Assembly (NCBI RefSeq): GCF_017896165.1
Contig: NZ_JAFCNB010000023.1
Span: 1 to 64,000, forward strand
Reading direction: 5' to 3'
DNA from: Microbispora oryzae
GTDB lineage: Bacteria > Actinomycetota > Actinomycetes > Streptosporangiales > Streptosporangiaceae
Length of the DNA: 64,000 nucleotides
The first letter of the stretch is position 1. Each line of letters starts with the position of its first letter. This document shows, one piece after another, positions 1 to 8,569 of this stretch. A program made the translations under genes and the position numbers. Under the pieces are notes generated by a model. It was not told where the DNA came from and searched no databases. It saw only the letters and a list, made by a program, of their open reading frames with translations.

Positions 1-141
1 CCGCGGGCCCGTGGAACCCCGCCCACCCGGCGCGACAGCCGGGCCACCACCCTGACCACGGCCGCGATTTCACACTCCAGCCGAACCGCTCAGCCAGCCA
101 CCGGATGGGCACGAAAGATCGAGGCTAACTATCGGACCAAC

Positions 142-176
142 AGCGCCTCTGACCTTCGTAGGCCGAGGCGCTTTTT
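142..176 (+). terminator. Rho-independent terminator
   Basis: Arms AGCGCCTC (142-149) and GAGGCGCT (165-172) pair perfectly around a 15-base loop and are followed by a T-run at 172-176. The orientation would stop rightward transcription entering from left of the window. No gene belonging to it is visible here. Confidence 0.7.
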
Positions 177-195
177 CTCTTTTAAGCAGGGCACG

Positions 196-1584
196 TCAGA
201 GCCACGGCACCGACTCGACGTCTCCCGCCCATCGATCGTTTTTAATTGCCTTCTGGTAGGAACCGCTGTACTCCATGTGGTGCAGCAGGAGTAACGTCAG
301 ATAGTGATAGCAGAGAAGCCAGGCATCGCGGACGAGGCCTTTGGATTCATATAGCTTCTTCTGAGGCTGTTTGGGATGAACAATCTCATTGCGTATTCGT
401 GTTATCGCGGCAGGACCATCCAGATTGGCATCTTCTGCAAATTTGGCCAACCCTTGCAGAACATCAGCGTCTATATCACATCCAACGTTCGCCCGATTAA
501 GGAGTTCTCGAAGGCGACCGACAGCCTTCAGCCTATCATAGTCTTTTTTACTCATTCCATCTTGCGCCCTCAAGGTTATCCAGGATAAATGCTCGATGGC
601 GGCAAACGCAGTCATAATTCTTTGCTCAACGAACCCCGCAAAATTCATGAGAACCGCAGAAGTCATAAGGAACTGCGTTGAGAATCTCCTATCGGGGTCA
701 CTGAAGCGGACAATCGCCTCGTTCAGGTAGTCCCTGATGTCGACCCCTTGCGGCCACCACCAAGCAAGTGCGCCGCTCCGGCCGTTGGAACAGTGGTACG
801 GGGCCCATTCTCGCCAGACCGGCCGATCTTCACCGTCCAGGCCCACTGGTAGAGCTGGAGCCACCCAACGACCCAAGGCGAAAGAAAGTGCGAATTGTAA
901 TGCCTTCAGCACTTGCTTCGCGTCCGCGGCCGTGAAGTCCCGCTCGTCCGCGCGCCGCACCTCCATCACATGAGTGACGGCAATCGAGTGCGCTTCTCCC
1001 AGTGCACGCCAAACATCCGCATGATCAGGACGTCTATCTATAGTAAGGCGCCACTCTCCAAGAGCGGCTGTCCATCGACCAGTGAACCACTCCAATTGGC
1101 TGCCGCCATTAATTCGGATTGGACTTCTCAGGGCCGGCAAGTTCAGCCAGTGAGCGACAATGCGCTTGATTGGCGCTTCCGTAGAGCCGATCTCAAGCCC
1201 GTCGAGCCAACCCTCTCGAAAGTTCCGGCGGTGCGCAACGAAGGAGCGGTCGCCTTCCTGTCTCAAAATCAACTCAAGATCATCTATATCCAGAAGATTG
1301 GCCCTAAGGCTACCCGGTTCCTCTCCTTCCAACCGCCAGACAAGATCCATGTTTGGAGAGCAGCGGAGCTCTACTACTCCATGTAGGTCAGGATCGGCAA
1401 ATCCGCCTATTGGACCGTCATATAGGGTTACCGGTTCACCCGGTGCGTTGAACGGATAGATAGGGTCAACGGGAGCGCGAACCGCTCCAATGTCATCCGC
1501 CGAGTCATCTGGGGCCATACAGACACGGTAGGCCTCAACGGTAGGGCGCGTAGCCCTCATCGAAGACACGGCCCGTTTTCGCAT
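196..1584 (-). CDS. HEPN-motif protein of unknown function
   Basis: This is a 462-residue protein of a family I do not recognise. The C-terminal part is helical and contains R398-N-E-I-V-H403, which matches the Rx4-6H signature with a polar residue after the Arg found in HEPN ribonucleases of toxin-antitoxin, abortive-infection and phage-defence proteins. The N-terminal 250 residues are mixed alpha/beta, with no signal peptide or membrane segment. Base composition is clearly lower in G+C than the rest of the window (roughly 53-55% by eye), and with the adjacent tRNA-Phe this points to horizontal transfer. The annotated ATG has a G-run directly against it, so the ATG eight codons in (1560) is also possible. 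A defence role is inference from the motif and location only. Confidence 0.7.
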   Translation of the reverse strand: MRKRAVSSMRATRPTVEAYRVCMAPDDSADDIGAVRAPVDPIYPFNAPGEPVTLYDGPIGGFADPDLHGVVELRCSPNMDLVWRLEGEEPGSLRANLLDIDDLELILRQEGDRSFVAHRRNFREGWLDGLEIGSTEAPIKRIVAHWLNLPALRSPIRINGGSQLEWFTGRWTAALGEWRLTIDRRPDHADVWRALGEAHSIAVTHVMEVRRADERDFTAADAKQVLKALQFALSFALGRWVAPALPVGLDGEDRPVWREWAPYHCSNGRSGALAWWWPQGVDIRDYLNEAIVRFSDPDRRFSTQFLMTSAVLMNFAGFVEQRIMTAFAAIEHLSWITLRAQDGMSKKDYDRLKAVGRLRELLNRANVGCDIDADVLQGLAKFAEDANLDGPAAITRIRNEIVHPKQPQKKLYESKGLVRDAWLLCYHYLTLLLLHHMEYSGSYQKAIKNDRWAGDVESVPWL

Positions 1585-1728
1585 CCCCCTGATGGAGCCG
1601 ACTCCGCGAAGCTACAGAGCCGTCCCCGAGGCCGGCTGAGGGACACGGGTCACCGTCCGACTGTTGCGAGGCGGAGCCTTAGGTTCACGGGCTTGAACGT
1701 TCTGTCCATCTGTTCTAACGTAATAGCC

Positions 1729-2145
1729 GTGACAGAGGAACCGTTCACAGACCACGTGCGCCGCCTTCGTTCTGACGGTCTCACCTACAAGGACATGGCC
1801 CTCCGTTCGAGCGGAGCACGGTCGTCTGCTTGGTGGCATGGCCTGGTTACGGGGAAGCCCTCACAGCCACCAGAGCCGGAAGTGATTCCCGACATTGCCA
1901 AACTGTTTGACCTACCGGAGGAGACGGTGTCCGAGATGATCGCCCTTCAGTGGTACAGCGTTAGGCCATCACGCGGACATAGCGACATGGCTGACAAGGT
2001 TGCCCACTTCTACGACCAACTGCCGGAGATGGACCAGCAAGCCGTCAGAGCGGTCGTCAGCGCCTTCTATAGCCATGTAGTGGAAAAACAAGCGCAGGAA
2101 CTGCAGCGCAGGTACGAGGCCGGAGAGGATCTCCTCGCCCCCTGA
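1729..2145 (+). CDS. small HTH-type regulator
   Basis: The gene encodes about 138 residues from a GTG at 1729; a TTG at 1693 would add 12 hydrophobic residues and looks less likely. Residues 5-55 resemble an XRE-like helix-turn-helix of the type found in small actinobacterial phage and ICE regulators: a repeat of short helices with Y-K-D-M-A-L and a recognition segment with S-S-A-W-W. The rest is helical, with an acidic C-terminus. It lies between the HEPN-motif gene, transcribed divergently, and the tRNA-Phe, so it probably belongs to the same acquired element. DNA binding is inferred, and the target is unknown. Confidence 0.6.
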   Translation: MTEEPFTDHVRRLRSDGLTYKDMALRSSGARSSAWWHGLVTGKPSQPPEPEVIPDIAKLFDLPEETVSEMIALQWYSVRPSRGHSDMADKVAHFYDQLPEMDQQAVRAVVSAFYSHVVEKQAQELQRRYEAGEDLLAP

Positions 2146-2156
2146 TCACGTGTGAC

Positions 2157-2178
2157 GTTGCTGTCAGCGTTGCTGTCA
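2157..2178. repeat. tandem 10-bp direct repeat, candidate integrase arm site
   Basis: GTTGCTGTCA occurs at 2157-2166 and again at 2169-2178, a 12-bp period. It lies about 60 bp beyond the 3' end of tRNA-Phe. A similar repeat with the same period lies next to the tRNA-Lys remnant near 17.55 kb. Arm-type integrase sites are one explanation, but no integrase gene is visible. Confidence 0.35.
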
Positions 2179-2187
2179 CTAGAGATC

Positions 2188-2217
2188 AAAAAGCCCCGGG
2201 CCGTGATCGCTCGGGGC
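2188..2217 (-). terminator. terminator of the tRNA Glu-Asp-Phe operon
   Basis: A nine-base-pair stem formed by 2193-2201 and 2209-2217, with one G-T wobble, closes an AT-containing loop. On the minus strand it is followed by five T (2192-2188). It lies just downstream of tRNA-Phe in the direction of transcription. Confidence 0.75.
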
Positions 2218-2235
2218 GTTTGGGCTGTTCAATGG

Positions 2236-2312
2236 TGGTGGTCAGGGGCAGGGTCGAACTGCCGACCTTCCGCTTTTCAGGCGGACGCTCGTACCAACTG
2301 AGCTACCTGACC
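2236..2312 (-). tRNA. tRNA-Phe(GAA)
   Basis: The cloverleaf is complete: acceptor GGTCAGG pairs with CCTGACC, the anticodon loop is CTGAAAA (anticodon GAA), the T-loop is TTCGACC, and the discriminator is A. The 3' CCA is encoded (2238-2236). It is the last member of a three-tRNA cluster transcribed leftward, and its 3' end faces the low-G+C element at 1-2.2 kb, a usual position for integration. Confidence 0.95.
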
Positions 2313-2332
2313 TCGGCGGCTGCCGCCGTGCG

Positions 2333-2407
2333 CGGTCCTGACGGGACTTGAACCCGCGACCTCCACCTTGACAGGGTGGCGAGCACTCCAAACTGCTCTA
2401 CAGGACC
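2333..2407 (-). tRNA. tRNA-Asp(GTC)
   Basis: The acceptor stem GGTCCTG/CAGGACC has discriminator G. The anticodon stem CCACC/GGTGG carries loop CTGTCAA (anticodon GTC), and the T-arm is GCGGGTTCAAGTCCCGT. No CCA is encoded. It is the middle gene of the cluster. Confidence 0.95.
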
Positions 2408-2513
2408 TTTATGTCCGGGAGATTTTCGCTCCCGTGTTGTTCGGCTTGCCTAGCGTACCAGTTCTTCGGAGGTCTTCGACCTTCGTGTCCCCGGTGCGCT
2501 CAGCGCCCCGTTG

Positions 2514-2586
2514 TGCCCCCAACGGGATTCGAACCCGTGCCGCCGCCTTGAAAGGGCGGTGTCCTAGGCCGCTAGACGATGGGGGC
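2514..2586 (-). tRNA. tRNA-Glu(TTC)
   Basis: The acceptor stem GCCCCCA/TGGGGGC has discriminator A. The anticodon stem CCGCC/GGCGG carries loop CTTTCAA (anticodon TTC). Its first base directly follows the stop codon of the upstream metallophosphoesterase (TGA at 2589-2587), so the tRNA must be cut from a read-through transcript or start from a promoter inside that gene. Confidence 0.95.
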
Positions 2587-4206
2587 TCAGGGACGATGCC
2601 CTGTTCCGTGACGCCTTCCGTCGGAGACCTCTGAAGCATAGGGGACGTTTGCCCCCGATGCCAAAGCGGTTGGCGACGGCGAGCCAGTGATCGTTTCCAC
2701 AGGCGAGGGAACGCTCCCCGGCTCTGGGGAAATTGTACGGCCGGGGTTCGGCTCGATATGCCGCTGACACTGGATCCACTGCTCGCCCAGACCGCCCACG
2801 GTGATGTCGTCCCACGCCTGGAGCCGGTGGGTGCTCTTGCTGAAGTAGAGCACCGACGCGGTCAACGGGGTGGGCTCGTCGTGCTCCAGCCCGCGCAGGC
2901 CCGCGCCTCCCGTGGAGCCCTGGATCATCAGCCGCGTACCGGTCGGCAGGAGCTCGGTGGAGCGCGCGTGGACGTGCCCGGCCAGGACGAGCGCGACGCG
3001 TCCGGACAGTCCGCGGCCGATCGTCGGGTCGTGTACGGCCGCGATGTCGGCGGCGATGTAGTCGGCAGACGACGTGGCGGGCGATCGGGGCCACTCGGGC
3101 GGGGCGAGGCGCTGGGCCTCGGTCCGGCCGAGGTTCAGGAGCGACTGGTCGGAGTCGTTCGGCAGCTGTACGGCCTTGTCGGGGGTGAATCGCGGGTCCC
3201 CGATGCCGAACACGCGCAGGCCCTTCACGGTGGCGGCGCCGCCGTCCAGCACGATCGCGTTCTTCTGCTTGGCGACCGCCCGCTGGGTGGTCATGGAGTC
3301 GTGGTTGCCACGCACGTAGATGTACGGCACGCCGAGGCCGCCGATCTCCTCGACGAACTCGTTCTCGGCCTTGGTGCCGTGGTCGCTGATGTCTCCCGTG
3401 TCGATGATCATGTCGACCTTGAACTGGTCCTTGAGCGACCGGATGACACTCCAGCCCACCGGGTTGATGTGCAGGTCGGAGACGTGCAGGACCCTGATCA
3501 TGTCCGGGTCGGGATCGAAGATCGGCAGGGTCGACCCGGCCTCGTAGAGCTGCGAGACGTTGGTCAGCAGCTTGGTGAGCTGGCCGCGATATTCGGAGAA
3601 GCGGTTCACGATGGACTCCGCGCTGCCCACCAGGGACGGCACGCCGGTCAGCAGACCGGTGTAGCGGGGCTCGTACACCGAACGGGGATTGAACGTCAGC
3701 GCCGACACGCAGCCGATGACCCCGGCCAGCACCAGGGAGACGGCCCCCGTCCAGCTCGCCGTGGAGACCCTCCGGAAGACCACCAGGCCGGCGAGGAAAC
3801 CCGCGGCGACCGCGAAGATCACGGCACGGATCACCAGCCGGCGGAGCCCGTCCAGCACGTTGTCCTCGATCAGCCGGGGCAGGTCGACGGTCCAGCGCGG
3901 GTTCTGCAGGATCTGCTCCGCCGCGTCGGGGTGAACGGCCTCGATTGTGAGGCTGAGCCGGATCGGACCGTTGTGGCTGTTGAAGTCGAGCGTGCCCAGC
4001 GGCCGTACGTCGACGACCGTCTCGCCCCGCCACGACGGCTGGAGTGACATCCCGATGTCGGCCGGGCCCACCGCCGTCTCCACGGAGGCGCCGAGGGCCA
4101 GGCCGAGCCAGCCCCCCGCGACCGCCACCAGGACGACCGCGAGGGCCCGCGCGACCCTCCCACTAGCCAGACGTCGGCTGTACGCCTTCCACCGAGAGAT
4201 CTCCAT
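2587..4206 (-). CDS. membrane-anchored metallophosphoesterase
   Basis: A calcineurin-like phosphoesterase of about 539 residues. The N-terminal 190 residues hold three probable membrane helices (about residues 18-40, 125-145 and 155-175). The catalytic part then shows the family motifs in order: HVSDLH, DTGDISDH, VRGNHD and GHVH, which supply the two-metal ligands. The substrate is unknown; the family cleaves phosphomono- and diesters, and the catalytic domain follows the helices. The C-terminal 70 residues are low-complexity. I chose the ATG at 4206, which has AAGGAG directly before it; an ATG at 4245 would add 13 residues. Either start overlaps the end of the TetR gene, suggesting translational coupling. 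Its stop codon abuts tRNA-Glu. Confidence 0.85.
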   Translation of the reverse strand: MEISRWKAYSRRLASGRVARALAVVLVAVAGGWLGLALGASVETAVGPADIGMSLQPSWRGETVVDVRPLGTLDFNSHNGPIRLSLTIEAVHPDAAEQILQNPRWTVDLPRLIEDNVLDGLRRLVIRAVIFAVAAGFLAGLVVFRRVSTASWTGAVSLVLAGVIGCVSALTFNPRSVYEPRYTGLLTGVPSLVGSAESIVNRFSEYRGQLTKLLTNVSQLYEAGSTLPIFDPDPDMIRVLHVSDLHINPVGWSVIRSLKDQFKVDMIIDTGDISDHGTKAENEFVEEIGGLGVPYIYVRGNHDSMTTQRAVAKQKNAIVLDGGAATVKGLRVFGIGDPRFTPDKAVQLPNDSDQSLLNLGRTEAQRLAPPEWPRSPATSSADYIAADIAAVHDPTIGRGLSGRVALVLAGHVHARSTELLPTGTRLMIQGSTGGAGLRGLEHDEPTPLTASVLYFSKSTHRLQAWDDITVGGLGEQWIQCQRHIEPNPGRTISPEPGSVPSPVETITGSPSPTALASGANVPYASEVSDGRRHGTGHRP

Positions 4207-4897
4207 CTCCTTCCCGACCGACAAAACCGACAGAACCGATGGCACCCGCAGAATCCGCGGGATCCGCAGGGCCGGACGCCAGCCGCGCCCGCATACCCGC
4301 GATGATCAGGGACAGGCCATGCTCGAACGAGGCGTCGCTCTGGGGCCCGCCGGTCTCCGCCATGACCGCCCGCAGGTGGGGGTACGGCGCGAGATCTTCC
4401 ATGGCTTTGTCGAACTGCGACTGATCACTCAGCCCCCGTTCCCGATCCGCCTGCTCCTCATGCACGAACCCGCCCAGAAAGCTCGCGAGCGTGCCGAGGC
4501 CCCACATCGCGTCGACTCCGGTGAATCCGGCCCGCTGCAGCGACTCCAGGATGAGCTCGACGGCCTCCAGGGTGGCCCGGCCCGGGTGGGTACCGGCGAT
4601 GAGACGGGCGGCGTCCCTGTGGGAGTTGAGGACCTCACGCCGGCCACGGATCCAGTCGCCCAGCCAGCTCTCCCATGACTCACCCTCGGCGAGGGGTCGC
4701 AGCGGCGGCGACTGCCCCACGCTGATGACCTCCGTCATCTCGTCGAGGAGCTCCTGCTTGCTGCGGAAGTGCCAGTAGAGGGCGGGCGCCTGCACGCCGA
4801 GCTCGGCCGCCAGGCGGCGCAGGGTCAGCTTGTCCAGCCCCACCTCGTCGAGAAGCCGGAGGGCGGTGCCGACGATCCTGTCCCGTTCGAGAGCCAC
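4163..4897 (-). CDS. TetR-family repressor
   Basis: A 244-residue regulator. The N-terminal HTH (about residues 8-52, with the LTLRRLAAELGVQAPALYWHF core) is typical of the TetR/AcrR family, and the 'APALYWHFRSKQELL' form is the one seen in regulators with a TetR_C-type ligand domain, which follows. It is transcribed divergently from a DrrA/DrrB-like ABC exporter and separated from it by 68 bp containing a perfect palindrome. This is the classical layout of a local repressor that opens the exporter when a drug-like ligand binds. The tail after residue 200 is Ala/Gly/Ser-rich and overlaps the metallophosphoesterase start. Confidence 0.88.
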   Translation of the reverse strand: MALERDRIVGTALRLLDEVGLDKLTLRRLAAELGVQAPALYWHFRSKQELLDEMTEVISVGQSPPLRPLAEGESWESWLGDWIRGRREVLNSHRDAARLIAGTHPGRATLEAVELILESLQRAGFTGVDAMWGLGTLASFLGGFVHEEQADRERGLSDQSQFDKAMEDLAPYPHLRAVMAETGGPQSDASFEHGLSLIIAGMRARLASGPADPADSAGAIGSVGFVGREGDGDLSVEGVQPTSG

Positions 4898-4927
4898 GCT
4901 TGACAGCTTAACCAGGGCCGAGGAAGC

Positions 4928-4955
4928 TTAACGTCGTTAAATTTAACGACGTTAA
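4928..4955. promoter_or_regulatory. 28-bp perfect palindrome, TetR operator
   Basis: Two 13-bp near-palindromes, TTAACGTCGTTAA (4928-4940) and TTAACGACGTTAA (4943-4955), are joined by AT, so that the whole 28 bp is its own reverse complement. It fills the TetR/ABC intergenic gap and overlaps the first two bases of the AAGGAGG ribosome-binding site of the ABC gene. Bound repressor would therefore block both transcription and the start region. Confidence 0.85.
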
Positions 4956-4965
4956 GGAGGCCCTC

Positions 4966-5898
4966 TTGATACGGACGGAAGGGCTGCGGAAGCGCTACGG
5001 CGCCGTCGAGGCCCTGGACGGCATCGACCTCGACGTGCCCGAGGGATCGGTCTGCGGCCTGCTCGGGCCCAACGGGGCGGGCAAGACGACGCTCGTACGC
5101 GTCCTCACGACCCTCCTGAGGCCCGACGGCGGCACCGCTCGGGTCGCCGGCTGCGACGTCGTGGCGGACGCGGCCCGCCTGCGTCACCGCATCGGCCTCG
5201 CCGGGCAGCACGCCGCCCTCGACGAGGTGCTCACCGGCCACCAGAACCTGGAGCTGTTCGGCCGGCTCTACCACCTGCCCCGCCGTACGGCACGGCGGCG
5301 GGCCGGTGAGTTGCTCGACCGCTTCGGCCTGACGGACGCGGGCGGACGGCCCGTACGGACCTACTCGGGGGGAATGCGCCGGAGGCTCGACCTGGCCGCC
5401 AGCCTGATCGTGGCGCCGCCGGTGCTCTTCCTGGACGAGCCGACCACCGGCCTCGATCCGCGCAGCCGCCTCGCGCTGTGGGACATGCTGCGCGAACTCG
5501 TCGCGGAGGGAACGACGTTGCTCCTCACCACGCAGTACCTGGACGAGGCCGACCACCTCGCCCGGCAGATCGTGGTCATCGACGCGGGACGGGTGGCCGC
5601 GGCCGGCTCGCCGTCCCAGCTCAAGGCCAAGGTGGGCGGCGACCGGGTCGACGTCGCCTTCCGGGAGGCCGGCGACCTGGCCCGCGGCGTGGAGGTGGTG
5701 CGCGGCGTGCTGCCGGGCGAGCCCGACATCGACCACGGCGAGCGCCGCCTCGCCGTACGGGTCGACGAGGGGGTGGCGGCGCTCGTCAAGGTCGCCACGG
5801 CCCTCGACGCGGCCGGGGTCGGCGTCGAGGACCTCGGCCTGCGCCGGCCCACTCTCGACGAGGTGTTCCTGCGGCTGACGGAGGCGAACGCGGCATGA
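4966..5898 (+). CDS. ABC exporter ATP-binding protein, DrrA-like
   Basis: A 310-residue cytoplasmic ATPase. Walker A GPNGAGKT (34-41), signature YSGGM (133-137) and Walker B LFLDEP (154-159) are intact. The C-terminal region carries the extension typical of the daunorubicin-resistance (DrrA) subfamily, ending in a T-L-D-E-V-F-L-R-L-T motif. The start is TTG, supported by AAGGAGG at 4954-4960 with a five-base spacer. It overlaps the permease gene by ATGA, so the two form an operon that energises drug or lipid export. Control by the divergent TetR is inferred from the palindrome. Confidence 0.93.
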   Translation: MIRTEGLRKRYGAVEALDGIDLDVPEGSVCGLLGPNGAGKTTLVRVLTTLLRPDGGTARVAGCDVVADAARLRHRIGLAGQHAALDEVLTGHQNLELFGRLYHLPRRTARRRAGELLDRFGLTDAGGRPVRTYSGGMRRRLDLAASLIVAPPVLFLDEPTTGLDPRSRLALWDMLRELVAEGTTLLLTTQYLDEADHLARQIVVIDAGRVAAAGSPSQLKAKVGGDRVDVAFREAGDLARGVEVVRGVLPGEPDIDHGERRLAVRVDEGVAALVKVATALDAAGVGVEDLGLRRPTLDEVFLRLTEANAA

Positions 5899-6728
5899 CC
5901 CTGCTCCTGGAGCCACCGGTCACCGTCCTGGACCGGCTGCGGTGGGGCGTGCACGACACGCTCGTCATCGCGGGCCGCAGCTACGCGCGCCTGCGCGCCC
6001 AGCCGGGCGAGCTCGCGGGCGCGCTGATCTTCCCGATCATCATGACGGTGCTGTTCGGGTACGTCTTCGGCAGCGCGATCAAACTGCCCGGCGGGGCCGA
6101 CTACCGCAGCTACCTGATGCCCGGGATCTTCATGCAGGTGATGGCGCTGGGCGTGGTGGCGTCCGCGACCGCGGGCGCCGAGGACATGGCGCGCGGCGTC
6201 ATCGACCGCTTCCGGGTGCAGCCGATCGCGCGCGCCGCGGTGCTCGCGGGCCGGAGTGTCGCGGAGATCTCCCGGGGCTTGCTCTCGCTCTGCATGATGG
6301 CCCTCTGCGGGGTGCTCATCGCGGGCTGGCGTCCCCACGGCACTCCGTTGGAGACGCTGGCGGGCTTCGCGCTGCTCGCCCTGTTCGGGTACGCCATGCT
6401 CTGGGTCGGCACCTACATCGGGCTGTTCGTGCGGAACGGCGCCCAGGCGGACGCGGCCACATTCAGCTGGGTCTTCCCGATGACGTTCCTGGCCAACGCG
6501 TTCGTACCGCTCGACGGGCTGCCGGGCTGGCTGCGCCCGCTGGCCGACTGGAACCCGATGAGCGCGGTCGTGAGCGCGGCGCGGCTGCTGTTCGGCAATC
6601 CGGGATCCGCGGCGGCCTCATGGCCCCTGCGCCACCCGGTCGTGGCGACGCTCGGCTGGTGCCTGGCGATCCTCGTCGTGTTCGTGCCGCTGGCCGTACG
6701 GCGCTACCGGACGACGACCTCCCGTTGA
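5895..6728 (+). CDS. ABC-2 type exporter permease, DrrB-like
   Basis: A 277-residue permease with six probable membrane helices. The first is near residue 35 (G-A-L-I-F-P-I-I-M-T-V-L-F-G-Y-V-F-G), and the C-terminal segment ends in basic residues. It starts at the ATG that overlaps the ATPase stop. This is the partner of the DrrA-like ATPase, and the pair would work as a 2+2 complex. The substrate is not readable from sequence; hydrophobic antibiotics are common for the family. Confidence 0.9.
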   Translation: MTLLLEPPVTVLDRLRWGVHDTLVIAGRSYARLRAQPGELAGALIFPIIMTVLFGYVFGSAIKLPGGADYRSYLMPGIFMQVMALGVVASATAGAEDMARGVIDRFRVQPIARAAVLAGRSVAEISRGLLSLCMMALCGVLIAGWRPHGTPLETLAGFALLALFGYAMLWVGTYIGLFVRNGAQADAATFSWVFPMTFLANAFVPLDGLPGWLRPLADWNPMSAVVSAARLLFGNPGSAAASWPLRHPVVATLGWCLAILVVFVPLAVRRYRTTTSR

Positions 6729-6807
6729 TCCACGGCCCTCGCGGAAGGGGCGGATCCGGGCGGGGCGGCGCTTCCGCCGGGGGACGCGGCGGTGCCACGA
6801 TGACAAG

Positions 6808-7149
6808 GTGATCGGCATCCCACGCGCGAGGTTCGAGGAGCTCGTCTCCGACGCTCTCGACACGATCCCGCCCGAGCTCGCGCGGGTCATGGACAACGTC
6901 GTGGTCGTCGTGGTCGACGACCCGCCCGAGCCGGGGCTCCTCGGTCTCTACACCGGCGTGCCGCTCACCGAACGCGGCGACTGGTACGCCGGGGTGCTGC
7001 CGGACCGGATCGAGATCTACCGCAACCCCACGCTGGAGATGTGCGCGAGCGAGGAGGAAGTGGTCAAGGAGGTCCGGGTCACCGTGGTTCACGAGATCGC
7101 ACACCATTTCGGCATCGACGACGAGAGGCTCCACGAACTCGGCTGGTAA
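6808..7149 (+). CDS. small zincin-like metallopeptidase
   Basis: A 113-residue protein with HEIAHH at residues 95-100, followed by a downstream acidic residue in the G-I-D-D-E-R-L-H-E-L-G motif. This is the characteristic C-terminus of the single-domain zincin_1 (PF06262-type) family. The start is GTG. No signal peptide is visible, so it is cytoplasmic. The physiological substrate of these proteins is unknown. It follows the exporter operon after 79 bp and may share its transcript. Confidence 0.85.
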   Translation: MIGIPRARFEELVSDALDTIPPELARVMDNVVVVVVDDPPEPGLLGLYTGVPLTERGDWYAGVLPDRIEIYRNPTLEMCASEEEVVKEVRVTVVHEIAHHFGIDDERLHELGW

Positions 7150-7275
7150 TCACCGGTCCGCAAAGCATCGCCACGCCGGATACTTTAAGTAACATGTTGA
7201 CCACGGCGTGTCAGGCTCGGTGTCGAAGCACGCCCGCGCGATCCCACCCCAGCGGAGACGTCAGCGGAGCGACAT

Positions 7276-8568
7276 TTGGCGGCGACCAAGCCCGGCAGGC
7301 TAGCAGGCAGACATCGTCGTCCCCCCGAGGCGCGGGCCACCTATCGGGAGGTCCTCGCGATCAGGGAGTTCCGCGCGCTGTGGCTCGGGCAGGGGATGTC
7401 CCTGCTCGGAGACCAGCTCGCCCAGGTGGCGCTGGCCGTCCTCGTCTACGACCGCACCCGGTCGCCCCTGGCCACCGCCGCCGTCTACGCGCTGACCTAC
7501 CTGCCGCCGATCATCGGGGGGCCGCTGCTCGCGGGGCTGGCCGACCGGTATCCCCGCCGCCGGGTGATGCTCAGCTGCGACGTGCTGCGCGCCCTGCTGC
7601 TCGCCGTCATGGCCGTGCCCGGCATGCCGTTCGCCGCCCTGTGCTGCCTGGTCTTCTGCGTGGTGCTGCTCAGCGCGCCGTTCTCGGCCGCGCGGGCGGC
7701 GCTCCTGCCGGAGATCCTCGACGGCGACCGGTACGTGGTGGGCTCCGCCGTCCAGAACGTGACCAACCAGGCCGTCCAGATGCTCGGGTTCGCCGTGGGA
7801 GGGGCGGCCATCGCGACGCTGGGGCCCTACCGGGCGCTGGCGCTCGACTGCGCCACCTTCCTGGGGTCAGCCCTGATCATCGTCGCCCGCGTGCGGAGGC
7901 GTCCGGCGCCGCTGCGCTCCGCACAGGGGAAGCCGTCCATGTGGCGGATGACCCTGGCCGGCTCTCGGCTCGTCTTCGGTGACCGGCGGCTGCGGACGCT
8001 CGTGATGTTCGCCTGGCTGTGCGGCTTCTACGTGCTGCCCGAGGGGATCGCTGTGCCCTACGCCGAGAGGCTGTTCGACGGCACGCTGTCCGTACCCGTG
8101 ATCACCGGGCTGCTCATGGCGGCGATGCCGAGCGGGACGGTCGTCGGGGCGTTCCTGTTCGGCCGCTTCGTCAGCCCCTCGGGGCGGCTGCGGGCCATGG
8201 GGTGGCTCTCGATGCTGACGTGCGCGCCGCTCGTGGCCTGTGTCGTACGGCCGCCGTTGGAGGGGGTGCTGGCGCTCTGGGTGCTGTCCGGCATCGGCGG
8301 GGCGTACCAGCTCGCCGCGAACGCGGCGTTCGTCCAGTGTGTGCCGGCCGAGGGCCGGGGGCAGGCATTCGGGCTCGTCCAGTCCGGGCTTCTCGCCGCC
8401 CAGGGGATCGCCATCCTCATCGGCGGCGCCGCCGCGCAGCAGCTCGGTCCAGAGCCGGTGGCCGCACTCGCCGGAGCCGCCGGGCTGTCGGCCGCCGCCG
8501 TGCTCGCCGCGCTCTGGACCGATTCTCGTACGGAGATCATCGCTACGGCCCGGGCCACGGTCACCTGA
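7276..8568 (+). CDS. MFS transporter
   Basis: A 430-residue carrier with about twelve hydrophobic segments. The cytoplasmic loop between helices 2 and 3 has the A-D-R-Y-P-R-R-R-V form of MFS motif A, and the first helix follows the F-R-A-L-W-L-G-Q motif common to the macrolide-efflux (MefA-like) and enterobactin-exporter-like group. The start is TTG. The flanking 126 bp upstream hold no gene. It probably exports a small hydrophobic compound or siderophore-like molecule; the substrate is not inferable. Confidence 0.85.
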   Translation: MAATKPGRLAGRHRRPPEARATYREVLAIREFRALWLGQGMSLLGDQLAQVALAVLVYDRTRSPLATAAVYALTYLPPIIGGPLLAGLADRYPRRRVMLSCDVLRALLLAVMAVPGMPFAALCCLVFCVVLLSAPFSAARAALLPEILDGDRYVVGSAVQNVTNQAVQMLGFAVGGAAIATLGPYRALALDCATFLGSALIIVARVRRRPAPLRSAQGKPSMWRMTLAGSRLVFGDRRLRTLVMFAWLCGFYVLPEGIAVPYAERLFDGTLSVPVITGLLMAAMPSGTVVGAFLFGRFVSPSGRLRAMGWLSMLTCAPLVACVVRPPLEGVLALWVLSGIGGAYQLAANAAFVQCVPAEGRGQAFGLVQSGLLAAQGIAILIGGAAAQQLGPEPVAALAGAAGLSAAAVLAALWTDSRTEIIATARATVT

Positions 8569-8569
8569 C

